Source: DATFPQ01 sp035264765 (GTDB lineage: Bacteria > Actinomycetota > Actinomycetes > Actinomycetales > Angustibacteraceae). From it: DNA of 13,388 bases. The DNA is taken from positions 1 through 13,388 of the forward strand of contig DATFPQ010000259.1 in NCBI GenBank assembly GCA_035264765.1, written 5' to 3'. Below the pieces are notes generated by a model, which was given only the letters and a program-made list of their open reading frames with translations, had not been told where the DNA came from and did not search any database. Of this stretch, positions 1 to 6,117 are shown in pieces; positions within the stretch are counted from its first letter, which is position 1; each line of letters opens with the position of its first letter. A program made the translations under genes and the position numbers.

Positions 1-12
1 CGCACCGCCCCG

Positions 13-1029
13 GTGATCGACGTCCTGGTGGCCGGCGGGGGCCCGGCGGGCCTGGCCACCGCCCTGTACGCCGCGCGCGCCGGCCTGGACGTCGTCGTGG
101 TCGAGCCGCGTCGTACCCCGGTGGACAAGGCCTGCGGTGAGGGCCTGATGCCGGGCGCGGTCCTGGCGCTGGACGACCTCGTCGGCCGGCTCGACGGCGC
201 GCCGTTGCGCGGCATCAGGTACCTGAGCCCCGGGCACCAGGCCGAGGCGCGGTTCCCGTCCGGCCACGGGCTCGGGCTGCGCCGGACCGCCCTGCACGCG
301 GCGCTGCACGAGCGAGCCGTGGCCGCGGGGATCCCGGTCGTCGAGGGCCGGGTCGGCGACCTGACGCAGGACGACATGTCCGTGGGCGCAGCTGGGCACC
401 GCGCGCGTTGGCTGGTCGCCGCCGACGGCCTGCGCTCCCCGATCCGCGCGGCGCTCGGCCTCAGCCGCCACGACCCGAGCCCCCCGCGCTTCGGCCTGCG
501 CCGGCACTTCGCGGTCCGGCCCTGGACCGACCTCGTCGAGGTGCACTGGGGCGCCGACGCGGAGGCGTATGTGACGCCGGTGGGCCCGGACCTGGTCGGC
601 GTGGCCGTGCTCAGCGCGGCCCGGCGGCCGTTCGAGGCGCAGCTCGCCGGCTTCCCGGCGCTGGCCGACCGCCTGCCGGCGTCCGCCGTCACGACCACCC
701 GGGGTGCCGGCCCGCTGCGGCAGCGGGTCTCGCGGCGCGTGGCCGGACGCGTGCTGCTGGTCGGGGACGCGGCCGGGTACGTCGACGCGCTCACCGGCGA
801 GGGGGTCGCGGTCTCGCTCGCGTCGGCCCGGGCGCTGGTCGAGTGCCTCGCCGCGGGGCGTCCCGGCGACTACGAGCGGCAGTGGCGACGGGTGTCGCGG
901 CGGTACCGGCTGCTGACCGGGTCGCTGCTGGCAGCAGCGCGCCGCCCGGCGCTGCGTCGGGCGCTGGTGCCTGCCGCCGAGCGGGTGCCGGCGGTGTTCG
1001 CCGCCGCGGTCCACCAGCTCGCCCGCTGA
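13..1029 (+). CDS. FAD-dependent oxidoreductase, geranylgeranyl reductase / SrsC-like family
   Basis: This is a 338-residue flavoprotein. It opens with a Rossmann dinucleotide-binding motif GGGPAG (residues 8-13). It also has the DKACGEGLMP segment (38-47) typical of the geranylgeranyl reductase family, AADG (136-139), and the second FAD motif GDAAGYVDALTGEG (251-264). Family members reduce isoprenoid double bonds or hydroxylate aromatic or quinone rings; the substrate here cannot be read from sequence. The GTG at 13 gives the usual short N-terminus before the first beta strand. It sits in GTGA, so an upstream gene in another frame could end at 16 and overlap by 4 bases, implying an operon that began off the window. 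In Streptomyces the srs locus pairs a type III polyketide synthase and a methyltransferase with a related flavoprotein. That arrangement, or a link to the downstream idi, is possible but unproven. Family call sure, substrate unknown. Confidence 0.88.
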   Translation: MIDVLVAGGGPAGLATALYAARAGLDVVVVEPRRTPVDKACGEGLMPGAVLALDDLVGRLDGAPLRGIRYLSPGHQAEARFPSGHGLGLRRTALHAALHERAVAAGIPVVEGRVGDLTQDDMSVGAAGHRARWLVAADGLRSPIRAALGLSRHDPSPPRFGLRRHFAVRPWTDLVEVHWGADAEAYVTPVGPDLVGVAVLSAARRPFEAQLAGFPALADRLPASAVTTTRGAGPLRQRVSRRVAGRVLLVGDAAGYVDALTGEGVAVSLASARALVECLAAGRPGDYERQWRRVSRRYRLLTGSLLAAARRPALRRALVPAAERVPAVFAAAVHQLAR

Positions 1030-1069
1030 CCCGGCGGTCGGTCGGGCCGGGCGGGGCCGGGCCGGAGCC

Positions 1070-1134
1070 GGGCGGACAGGAGCAATGCCGCCCTGACGCG
1101 CCCGCCCGGTGCGGAAACGGGCCGTTGCTCCTGT
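1070..1134. other. Nested inverted repeats between the flavoprotein gene and idi
   Basis: A perfect 10-base inverted repeat, ACAGGAGCAA (1076-1085) and TTGCTCCTGT (1125-1134), encloses a small hairpin GCCCG/CGGGC (1104-1108 and 1118-1122). A further stem GGGCGG/CCGCCC (1070-1075 and 1088-1093) competes with the left arm. The right arm ends 40 bases upstream of the predicted idi transcription start. The element could be an operator for idi, a transcript end for the flavoprotein gene, or both. There is no U tract. The repeat is seen directly; its function is inferred. Confidence 0.5.
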
Positions 1135-1161
1135 CGGTCGGGCCCGGGGTCCCGGCCGCGC

Positions 1162-1167
1162 TACCGT
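1162..1167 (+). promoter_or_regulatory. -10 hexamer of a leaderless idi promoter
   Basis: TACCGT matches the actinobacterial TANNNT -10 hexamer. Its last base lies 7 bases before the A of the idi ATG, exactly where transcription would start on the start codon. There is no Shine-Dalgarno sequence upstream of that ATG, which supports a leaderless mRNA. No good -35 element is visible. Confidence 0.55.
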
Positions 1168-1173
1168 GCGCCC

Positions 1174-1725
1174 ATGACCAGCGAGGAGCGCGTGGTGCTG
1201 CTGGACGAGGAGCACCGACCGGCCGGGACGATGGCCAAGGCCGACGTCCACGGCGCCGACACCCCGCTGCACCTGGCGTTCTCGGTCTACGTGTTCGACC
1301 GCGCCGGGCGGTTCCTGGTGACCCGCCGCGCACTGTCGAAGCGCACCTGGGCCGGCGTGTGGTCCAACACCTGCTGCGGGCACCCGGCTCCGGGGGAGCC
1401 GGTGGAGTCGGCGGCCCGACGTCGCCTCGCCGAGGAGCTGTCGCTGCCGGTGCACACCCTCGAGGTTGCGCTGCCGGACTTCAGCTACCGCGCGGTGTCG
1501 CCGGAGGGCCTCGTCGAGCACGAGGTCTGCCCGGTGCTGGTGGCGACCGCGGACGAAGACCCGCGTCCCGACCCGGACGAGGTCGTGGAGTGGCGCTGGG
1601 TGGACTGGTCCGCCTTCCGGGCCACCGCGACGTCGACGCCGTGGCTGCTCAGCCCGTGGTCGGTGCTGCAGACGGCGCAGCTGCCGGCCGACCTGGACCA
1701 GTCCCCCGCGGTGCGCGGAAGCTGA
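1174..1725 (+). CDS. idi: Isopentenyl-diphosphate delta-isomerase, type 1
   Basis: The product (183 residues, usual length) interconverts isopentenyl diphosphate and dimethylallyl diphosphate in the cytosol, feeding all isoprenoid synthesis. It is a Nudix-fold enzyme and aligns closely with E. coli Idi. Metal-binding histidines correspond to H26, H33 and H70. The catalytic cysteine is in NTCCGHP (C68, directly before GHP). The Nudix helix is RRLAEEL (83-89). The metal and catalytic glutamates are E115 and E117 in VEHEVCP. The final W-rich part (WRWVDW, then TPWLLSPW) is also typical. The start is the ATG at 1174, placed 7 bases after a TACCGT hexamer and without a ribosome binding site. The gene follows the flavoprotein by 144 bases and has its own promoter, so joint regulation is not required. 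A neighbouring isoprenoid-modifying flavoprotein would fit its role as precursor supplier. Confidence 0.96.
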   Translation: MTSEERVVLLDEEHRPAGTMAKADVHGADTPLHLAFSVYVFDRAGRFLVTRRALSKRTWAGVWSNTCCGHPAPGEPVESAARRRLAEELSLPVHTLEVALPDFSYRAVSPEGLVEHEVCPVLVATADEDPRPDPDEVVEWRWVDWSAFRATATSTPWLLSPWSVLQTAQLPADLDQSPAVRGS

Positions 1726-1807
1726 CGCTCCCCGCCCGCCCACAGTTGACTAGACGAAATTGGGTCGCGCGCGGGGGCCGTTCGGGTCTTCCCTGTAGGA
1801 CGTGGAC

Positions 1808-2797
1808 GTGCACTGGATGGACCCCGCGGCCCTCGAGCCCGCCGACCTGGCGGGCGCGGTTGCGGTGCTGGACGCTGCCCGGGCGGTCGACAGCGCGCAC
1901 CGCCTGCCGGAGACCGTGTCGTCCCTGACCGGCCGGCTGCGGCACGGGTGGGACGGCGACCCGGCCGCCATGGCCGTGGCGAGGGACGCCACCGGACGGG
2001 TCGTCGGCGTCCTGGAGCTGGAGCTCCCCCGCTGGGACAACCGGCATTTCGGCTACGTCGACGTCACCGTCGACCCCCTGCGCCGCCGCGAGGGACTCGG
2101 CCGCGAGCTGTTCGAGGCCGGTACGGCCCAGGTGGTCTCCGACGGGCGGACGGTCGTGGCCACCGGTGGCTACGAGAGCCCGGCCAGCACCGCCTTCGCG
2201 AAGGCGCTGGGGCTGGACCGCGCGGCTGAGGAGGTGGAGCGCCGGCAGGAGCTGGTCACGCTGGACGGCGCCGGCCTGGCCGCACTCGCCGAGCAGGCGC
2301 GGCGGCAGTCCTCGGGCTACGAGCTGGTCCGGCTGCCCGCCTGGACGCCGGCCTCGCTGCTCCCGGAGGTGGCCCGGCTGACGTCCGCCATCAACGACGC
2401 GCCGACCGACGACCTCGATATCGAGGACGAGGTGTACGAGGGGCCCCGGATCCGCGCCTTCGAGGCGGCGCGGGTGGCGCAGGGTCATCGCCTCTACCGG
2501 CTGGCCGCGCGGGAGCGCTCCAGCGGCGCTCTGGTGGGCCAGACCGTGGTCGGCGTGGACGGCGAGCGGCCGGGCTTCGCGGCGCAGCTCGACACCAGCG
2601 TGCAGCGCGAGCACCGCGGTCACCGGCTCGGCCTGCTGCTGAAGCTTGGCATGCTGACCTGGCTGCAGGAGCGGGAGCCGCAGCTGCGAGTGCTGGACAC
2701 CTGGAACGCGGCCTCGAACGACCACATGATCGCGGTCAACGAGGCCCTCGGGTACCGGGTCGTGGGCTGCGCCGTTCTCTGGCAGCGGCACCTCTGA
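1808..2797 (+). CDS. Tandem-domain GNAT family N-acetyltransferase
   Basis: The product has two GNAT (acetyl-CoA-dependent acyltransferase) domains in about 330 residues. Counting from the upstream GTG at 1802, the first has the acetyl-CoA pyrophosphate-binding motif A in RRREGLGREL (94-103). The second has QREHRGHRLGLLLK (268-281), followed by a helix with N302, N306 and N313 and the ending NEALGYR usual for the fold. Double-GNAT architecture is known from mycothiol synthase MshD, but I see no specific MshD signature, so the substrate is unknown. The GTG at 1808 is preferred because AGGA (1797-1800) stands 7 bases upstream; the GTG at 1802 is only 1 base from it, and ATG 1817 is a third choice. 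The gene lies 82 bases after idi, with no clear shared promoter, and is followed by a gap with hairpin repeats. An internal duplication is likely but the halves are well diverged. Confidence 0.85.
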   Translation: MHWMDPAALEPADLAGAVAVLDAARAVDSAHRLPETVSSLTGRLRHGWDGDPAAMAVARDATGRVVGVLELELPRWDNRHFGYVDVTVDPLRRREGLGRELFEAGTAQVVSDGRTVVATGGYESPASTAFAKALGLDRAAEEVERRQELVTLDGAGLAALAEQARRQSSGYELVRLPAWTPASLLPEVARLTSAINDAPTDDLDIEDEVYEGPRIRAFEAARVAQGHRLYRLAARERSSGALVGQTVVGVDGERPGFAAQLDTSVQREHRGHRLGLLLKLGMLTWLQEREPQLRVLDTWNAASNDHMIAVNEALGYRVVGCAVLWQRHL

Positions 2798-2969
2798 CCG
2801 AGCTCGGTGTGCTGGCTACGGGCGGCATCGCCCAGAGCGCACCCGTGATCGAGGTGGGGCCCGGGTTCTGCGGACGCTGCACTGCGTGACGGAAGCGGCG
2901 CGATCGGAGCAACGGAGCCCGAAGCTGCGAGGACCCTCCGCGACCGCGGGCAGACTTCTTCCCAGGTCG

Positions 2970-3134
2970 CCGGCGTGCCACATCTGCCCCCCTGCGGTGG
3001 TACGCCGGCGGCCACCTGAACGAGCGGTTGCCGGCGTGCCACATCTGCCCCCCTGCGGTGGTACGCCGGCGGCCCCTCGACGAGCGGTCGTCGGCGTGCC
3101 ACATCTGCCCCCCTGCGGTGGTACGCCGGCGGCC
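2970..3134. repeat. Three direct repeats of 43 bases, each a palindromic hairpin
   Basis: Copies at 2971-3013, 3032-3074 and 3092-3134 are identical over 43 bases. They are separated by 18 and 17 bases that share ACGAGCGGT, so the period is 61 then 60. Each copy folds as a stem CCGGCGTGCCAC with GTGGTACGCCGG (left arms 2970-2981, 3031-3042, 3091-3102; right arms 2997-3008, 3058-3069, 3118-3129) around a 15-base loop containing C6. The single non-Watson-Crick pair is G-U compatible, and in copy 3 the outer C becomes T, which still pairs with G as U-G. Copy 1 extends to 14 pairs. This fills most of the 413-base gap 2798-3210. It resembles a REP-type extragenic palindrome cluster or a structured leader for the gene at 3211. 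Confidence 0.9.
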
Positions 3135-3199
3135 GCCCCTGAGAGCGCGCGGCGGCCCGGTTGCTGGAACTGTGTACGGGGTCAGCACCCGGCGACCGC

Positions 3200-3205
3200 G
3201 GAGGA
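3200..3205 (+). promoter_or_regulatory. Ribosome binding site fixing the start of the membrane protein
   Basis: GGAGGA lies 5 bases before the GTG at 3211. The open frame extends upstream into the hairpin repeats, but this strong site shows that translation starts at 3211 and that the repeats are non-coding. Confidence 0.75.
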
Positions 3206-3210
3206 CGACT

Positions 3211-3771
3211 GTGCGAGAGGAAGGCCCGAAGCGGACTTCCGCCATCCCGACGGAGACCACTTCCGCCGAGGGCGCTGAGGAGCCCCTGTCCCAGCGGGTC
3301 CGGGAGGCCTACCGGGAGGAGGTCGACCACACTCACGAGTCCCTGCTCAACGCCGCGATCGCGTTCACTTTCACGTTCGCCACCCTGCGCGGCCTCACGT
3401 ACTCGATCAAGTACGACCTGGTGCCGTGGGGCAACATCGTGGCTGGGGGCGTGCACCTGCACCACTACGTCTGGGGCGTGATGCTGCTGCTGGTCGTCGG
3501 CATGGTCTCGCTGATCGTCGACAGCCCACGCTACAACCCGGTGCTGGGCATCGTGTACGGGATCGCCACGGCGCTGGTGGTCGACGAGTTCGCGTTGCTG
3601 CTCAACCTCCGGGACGTCTACTGGACCAACGAGGGACGGATCAGCATCGACGTCGCCCTCACGACCATCGCCGTCGCGCTCGTCTACTTCTTGGCCAAGG
3701 CCTTCTGGCGTCGACTCGGTCGGGAGCTGCTGCGTTCCCTGCGCCGGCACGTCGCCAAGCGCCGTGCCTGA
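3211..3771 (+). CDS. Conserved four-helix integral membrane protein of unknown function
   Basis: The 186-residue product has a charged cytoplasm-like N-terminus (1-42) and four hydrophobic segments at about 46-66, 84-103, 110-131 and 146-166. The C-terminus (167-186) is strongly basic. Polar residues sit at or inside the membrane: HLHHY (82-86) at the start of helix 2, DEFALLLNL (125-133) at the end of helix 3, and DVYW (135-138). I recall actinobacterial membrane proteins with this His-x-His-His and Asp-Glu-Phe pattern, all without assigned function. The histidine and acidic residues could bind metal or heme, or carry protons, but that is speculation. The GTG start is fixed by GGAGGA at 3200-3205. 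Its 5' side holds the triple hairpin repeat. It is convergent with the DUF72 gene, 53 bases apart, and no clear terminator is seen between them. Confidence 0.82.
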   Translation: MREEGPKRTSAIPTETTSAEGAEEPLSQRVREAYREEVDHTHESLLNAAIAFTFTFATLRGLTYSIKYDLVPWGNIVAGGVHLHHYVWGVMLLLVVGMVSLIVDSPRYNPVLGIVYGIATALVVDEFALLLNLRDVYWTNEGRISIDVALTTIAVALVYFLAKAFWRRLGRELLRSLRRHVAKRRA

Positions 3772-3824
3772 GCGACAACAGTTGAGCCACGGCCCACACC
3801 GCCGGGTGAGCACAGGCGTTCGGA

Positions 3825-4553
3825 TCAGCGGCTGAGCAGGTGCCGCAAGGTCCACGCGTTGCGGACCGCGTTTCCCTCCCCGTCGTTGTTGAAGTAGACG
3901 TACACGTCCTTGCCCGCGCCCTCCCACTCCCGCACTCGGTCCGCCCACCACCGGAGGTCGTCGTCGGGATAGGAGCCGCCGTACAGGTGGTGCCGGTCGG
4001 GGCCGTGCAGCCGGACGTAGACGAACGGCGCCGTTACGCGCAGCACGCAGGGAAGGTCCGCGCCACTCATCACGCAGTACGCGACGCCGTGCCGCTCGAG
4101 CAGGTCGAACACGGCCTCGTGGACCCAGCTCGGGTGCCGCAGCTCCACCGCGGTCCGCAGCCACCACGGCAGCCGGCCGAGGAAGTAGTCCAGCCGGGCG
4201 TCGTCCCGCTCGTGCCCGGGGCCGAGCTGGACCAGCAGCACGCCCCGCCGGTCGCCCAGCTCGTGCCAGCAGCCGGCGATCCGGTCCACCCAGACCTCAG
4301 GCGCGTAAAGCCGCTTGGCATGGGTCAGCCCGCGCGGGGCCTTCACCGACAGCTGAAAGCCCTCGGGCAGCCGCCGTCGCCAGCTCGCGAACGTTGCGGT
4401 CCGCGGCCACCGGTAGAAGCTGGCGTTCAGCTCGACGGTGCCGAACTGGCCGGTGTACTGGCCGAGCCGGTCACGGGGTGGCGTGCCGGGCGGGTACAGC
4501 ACATGCTCCCAGTGCTGGTAGCTCCACCCGGAGGTCCCGATGTGGATCGCCAC
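3825..4553 (-). CDS. DUF72 (YecE-like) family protein
   Basis: The 242-residue product spans the full DUF72 domain, a TIM-barrel-like fold found widely in bacteria without a settled biochemical role. Hallmarks are IGTSGWSY at the N-terminus (5-12), ELNASFYR (41-48), SVKAPRGLTH (69-78), VELRHPSW (136-143), YVRLHG (179-184), and the C-terminal signature YVYFNND followed by NAVRNA (218-232). The open frame continues upstream to 4994, but the family motif begins 5 residues after the GTG at 4553, so that start is chosen. The ribosome binding site is weak (a GGGGGCAGG-like run). A TACCCT hexamer on the minus strand (4587-4592) could be its -10, giving a 5' leader of about 30 bases. It lies 73 bases after a GNAT gene on the same strand; the two may be one unit, but their functions are not obviously linked. 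Confidence 0.92.
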   Translation of the reverse strand: MAIHIGTSGWSYQHWEHVLYPPGTPPRDRLGQYTGQFGTVELNASFYRWPRTATFASWRRRLPEGFQLSVKAPRGLTHAKRLYAPEVWVDRIAGCWHELGDRRGVLLVQLGPGHERDDARLDYFLGRLPWWLRTAVELRHPSWVHEAVFDLLERHGVAYCVMSGADLPCVLRVTAPFVYVRLHGPDRHHLYGGSYPDDDLRWWADRVREWEGAGKDVYVYFNNDGEGNAVRNAWTLRHLLSR

Positions 4554-4586
4554 GCCTGCCCCCGTCCCGCGTACCAGTGTCGCGAC

Positions 4587-4592
4587 AGGGTA
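4587..4592 (-). promoter_or_regulatory. Candidate -10 hexamer for the DUF72 gene
   Basis: TACCCT read on the minus strand fits TANNNT and lies 33 bases upstream of the GTG at 4553, in the short gap after the GNAT gene. No convincing -35 element is seen, so this is only a candidate. Confidence 0.3.
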
Positions 4593-4626
4593 ACGGCGAC
4601 ACCCCGACCGCCGGCGCAGCCGGACC

Positions 4627-5424
4627 TCAGCCGGAGGACGAGCTCGACGAGGGCTCCGGCAGCATGTACGGCGTGGTCGTCGCCAGCTGGACGAACCCCA
4701 GCCGCTGCAGGATCGGTCGGCTGTCGGCGGAGGCGTCGACCTGCAGGTACCGGAACCCACGGTCCTTGGCCAAAGCGGCCCGGTAGGCGACCAGCGACCG
4801 GAACACGCCGCGCCCGCGCCAGTCTGCAAGTGTTCCACCGCCCCACAGGCTGGCGAAGTCCGTGCCCTCGTGGAACTCCACCCGCCCCGCCGAGACCGCC
4901 GTACCGCCGGCCATGGCAAGCACCGCCTGCCCTGTGCTGGGCCGGTGCGCGAGCGCGGCGAGGACGGCGCGTCCGACCGCGGCGTGGTCGCCACCGAAGA
5001 CCTCGTTGTGCACCCGTACCAGTGCGTCGGCGCCCTGTGAGTCGGTCACCGGGACGAGCCGGACGCCGCCCGGCGGTGGCACCGCCAGGTCGAGCTCGTC
5101 GATGTCGGCCACGAGCAGCCCCTCGACGGGATCGGGCTCGAGGCCCGCCGCCCGTAGCCGCTCCGGCAGGTCCTCGGGGCGGTCGTAGGAGTAGTACTTC
5201 CACTCCCACGTCGCTCGCAGGTCGGCGAAGCGGGACGCCTGAGCGGCGATCACGGCGTCGGGGTCCACGCCGTCGAGGTCGCTCCAGACCACGCCGCTCC
5301 ACCCGTCGTCGTCCGCCACAACCCGGACCACGTGGGCGTCGCGCTCGACGTGCCTCCCGGGTCCGGCATCCGGGTTGCGCCGAACCTGCTCGTCGTAAGC
5401 GGCCAGCACCGCGTGAGCGTCCAC
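4627..5424 (-). CDS. GNAT family N-acetyltransferase
   Basis: The product is 265 residues. The C-terminal half is a clear GNAT domain: a beta strand with SLWGGGTL (192-199), then the acetyl-CoA-binding motif A WRGRGVFRSLV (202-212), then YLQVDAS with a conserved serine region and ILQRLGFVQ (238-246). The N-terminal half (about 1-125) is less clear; WEWKYYSYD (73-81) suggests a degenerate first GNAT-like domain. The protein ends in a serine-only tail (SSSSSSG). The GTG at 5424 is chosen because AGGGGAG (5430-5436 on the minus strand) stands 5 bases upstream; the frame continues upstream but that stretch does not look coding. Substrate unknown. It is transcribed divergently from the VOC gene, with 239 bases between them. 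Confidence 0.85.
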   Translation of the reverse strand: MDAHAVLAAYDEQVRRNPDAGPGRHVERDAHVVRVVADDDGWSGVVWSDLDGVDPDAVIAAQASRFADLRATWEWKYYSYDRPEDLPERLRAAGLEPDPVEGLLVADIDELDLAVPPPGGVRLVPVTDSQGADALVRVHNEVFGGDHAAVGRAVLAALAHRPSTGQAVLAMAGGTAVSAGRVEFHEGTDFASLWGGGTLADWRGRGVFRSLVAYRAALAKDRGFRYLQVDASADSRPILQRLGFVQLATTTPYMLPEPSSSSSSG

Positions 5425-5663
5425 GCCTGCTCCCCTCATCCGGTGGCGGGCGAACCGAAGGACAGCGCCAGGACCCACGGCAAGGGTCTCGGGGCACGTG
5501 ACGAGGCCCGCAGCAACCGAAGCAGGGTCACGCGCAGCACGGTAGGCAGGCAGGTGGGGCTGCGGCAATCGCCTCGACCGGCCGCAGCACCTGTACCGTC
5601 GGCTCGGTTCCACCGACCTGGCAGCAACCGTGTCGCTGTGCGGCACCGACGGAAGGCCTTGAG

Positions 5664-6065
5664 ATGGACTGGAAGCTGGAGCTCATCGTGGTCCCGGTGT
5701 CGGACGTGGACCGGGCCAAGGCCTTTTATGCCGAACAGGTCGGGTTCGTCGTCGACGTCGACCACCGTGCCGGCGAGGACTTCCGCGTTGTGCAGCTGAC
5801 GCCGCCCGGCTCGGCGTGCTCCATCACCCTCATGCGTAACGAGGCGGCCGGCTCCCTCCAGGGACTGCACCTGGTGGTGCGCGACATCGAGGCTGCACGC
5901 ACGGAACTGGTCGGCCGCGGCGTCCAGGCGAGTGAGCCGTTCCACTTCGGCGCCACCGGTCAGACACCCGGCCTGCATCCGGAGCGCAGCGACTACGGAA
6001 CCTTCCTGTCGTTCGAGGACCCGGACGGCAACGGCTGGCTGGTGCAGGAGGTCCCCAGCCGGTGA
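5664..6065 (+). CDS. VOC (glyoxalase/dioxygenase) superfamily protein
   Basis: The 133-residue product is one complete VOC unit built of two beta-alpha-beta-beta-beta modules. The first starts with LELIVVPVSDVDRAKAFY (5-22), the usual opening with its amphipathic helix, and VGF. The second starts with GLHLVVRDIEAARTEL (67-82) and ends FLSFEDPDGNGWLVQE (114-129). H69 and E129 sit where metal ligands lie in metal-dependent members, but the site on the first module is not clear (E6 is a candidate). The reaction, if any, is unknown; relatives include lyases, dioxygenases and antibiotic-binding proteins. The ATG has GGAAGG (5651-5656) 7 bases upstream. It is 52 bases before the sensor kinase gene, which has its own promoter, so the two are probably separate. 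Confidence 0.9.
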   Translation: MDWKLELIVVPVSDVDRAKAFYAEQVGFVVDVDHRAGEDFRVVQLTPPGSACSITLMRNEAAGSLQGLHLVVRDIEAARTELVGRGVQASEPFHFGATGQTPGLHPERSDYGTFLSFEDPDGNGWLVQEVPSR

Positions 6066-6105
6066 CGCCGGCCGGGGATCCTTCCGGGCCGATGGCGGCC
6101 GGGGT

Positions 6106-6111
6106 TAGCAT
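6106..6111 (+). promoter_or_regulatory. -10 hexamer of a leaderless sensor-kinase promoter
   Basis: TAGCAT fits TANNNT and ends 7 bases before the A of the kinase ATG at 6118, the same spacing as at idi. There is no Shine-Dalgarno sequence between them, so the transcript probably begins on the start codon. No good -35 element and no DosR-like box are seen here. Confidence 0.55.
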
Positions 6112-6117
6112 GCCGCG

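Noticed and set aside
1140..1153. GGGCCCGGGGTCCC upstream of idi as a fifth DosR-like box
   Set aside because: The half sites fit, but the centre is G/C instead of A/T. It lies 21-34 bases before the start, overlapping the core promoter, and idi is not an expected target. In DNA this GC-rich it is likely chance.
1746..1751. TTGACT as a -35 element for the double-GNAT gene
   Set aside because: No acceptable -10 hexamer lies 16-19 bases downstream.
408..1928. Long open frame crossing the flavoprotein and idi genes
   Set aside because: Arginine-, glycine- and proline-rich translation without motifs; it is a frame shadow of two well-supported genes.
2970..3134. CRISPR array
   Set aside because: Only three repeats, the spacers are 17-18 bases and share sequence with one another, the repeats are long perfect hairpins, and no cas gene is near.
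2620..4167. Long minus-strand open frame across the hairpin repeats and the membrane-protein gene
   Set aside because: It overlaps three supported genes and its apparent protein repeats are only the translated DNA repeats.
4554..4994. N-terminal extension of the DUF72 protein
   Set aside because: The DUF72 domain begins right after the GTG at 4553, and the extension overlaps the GNAT gene in another frame with no recognisable motif.
5425..5663. A gene or clear regulatory system between the divergent GNAT and VOC genes
   Set aside because: Only a lone TANNNT hexamer (TACCGT, 5594-5599) is seen, without a -35 element. Open frames here are compositional shadows.
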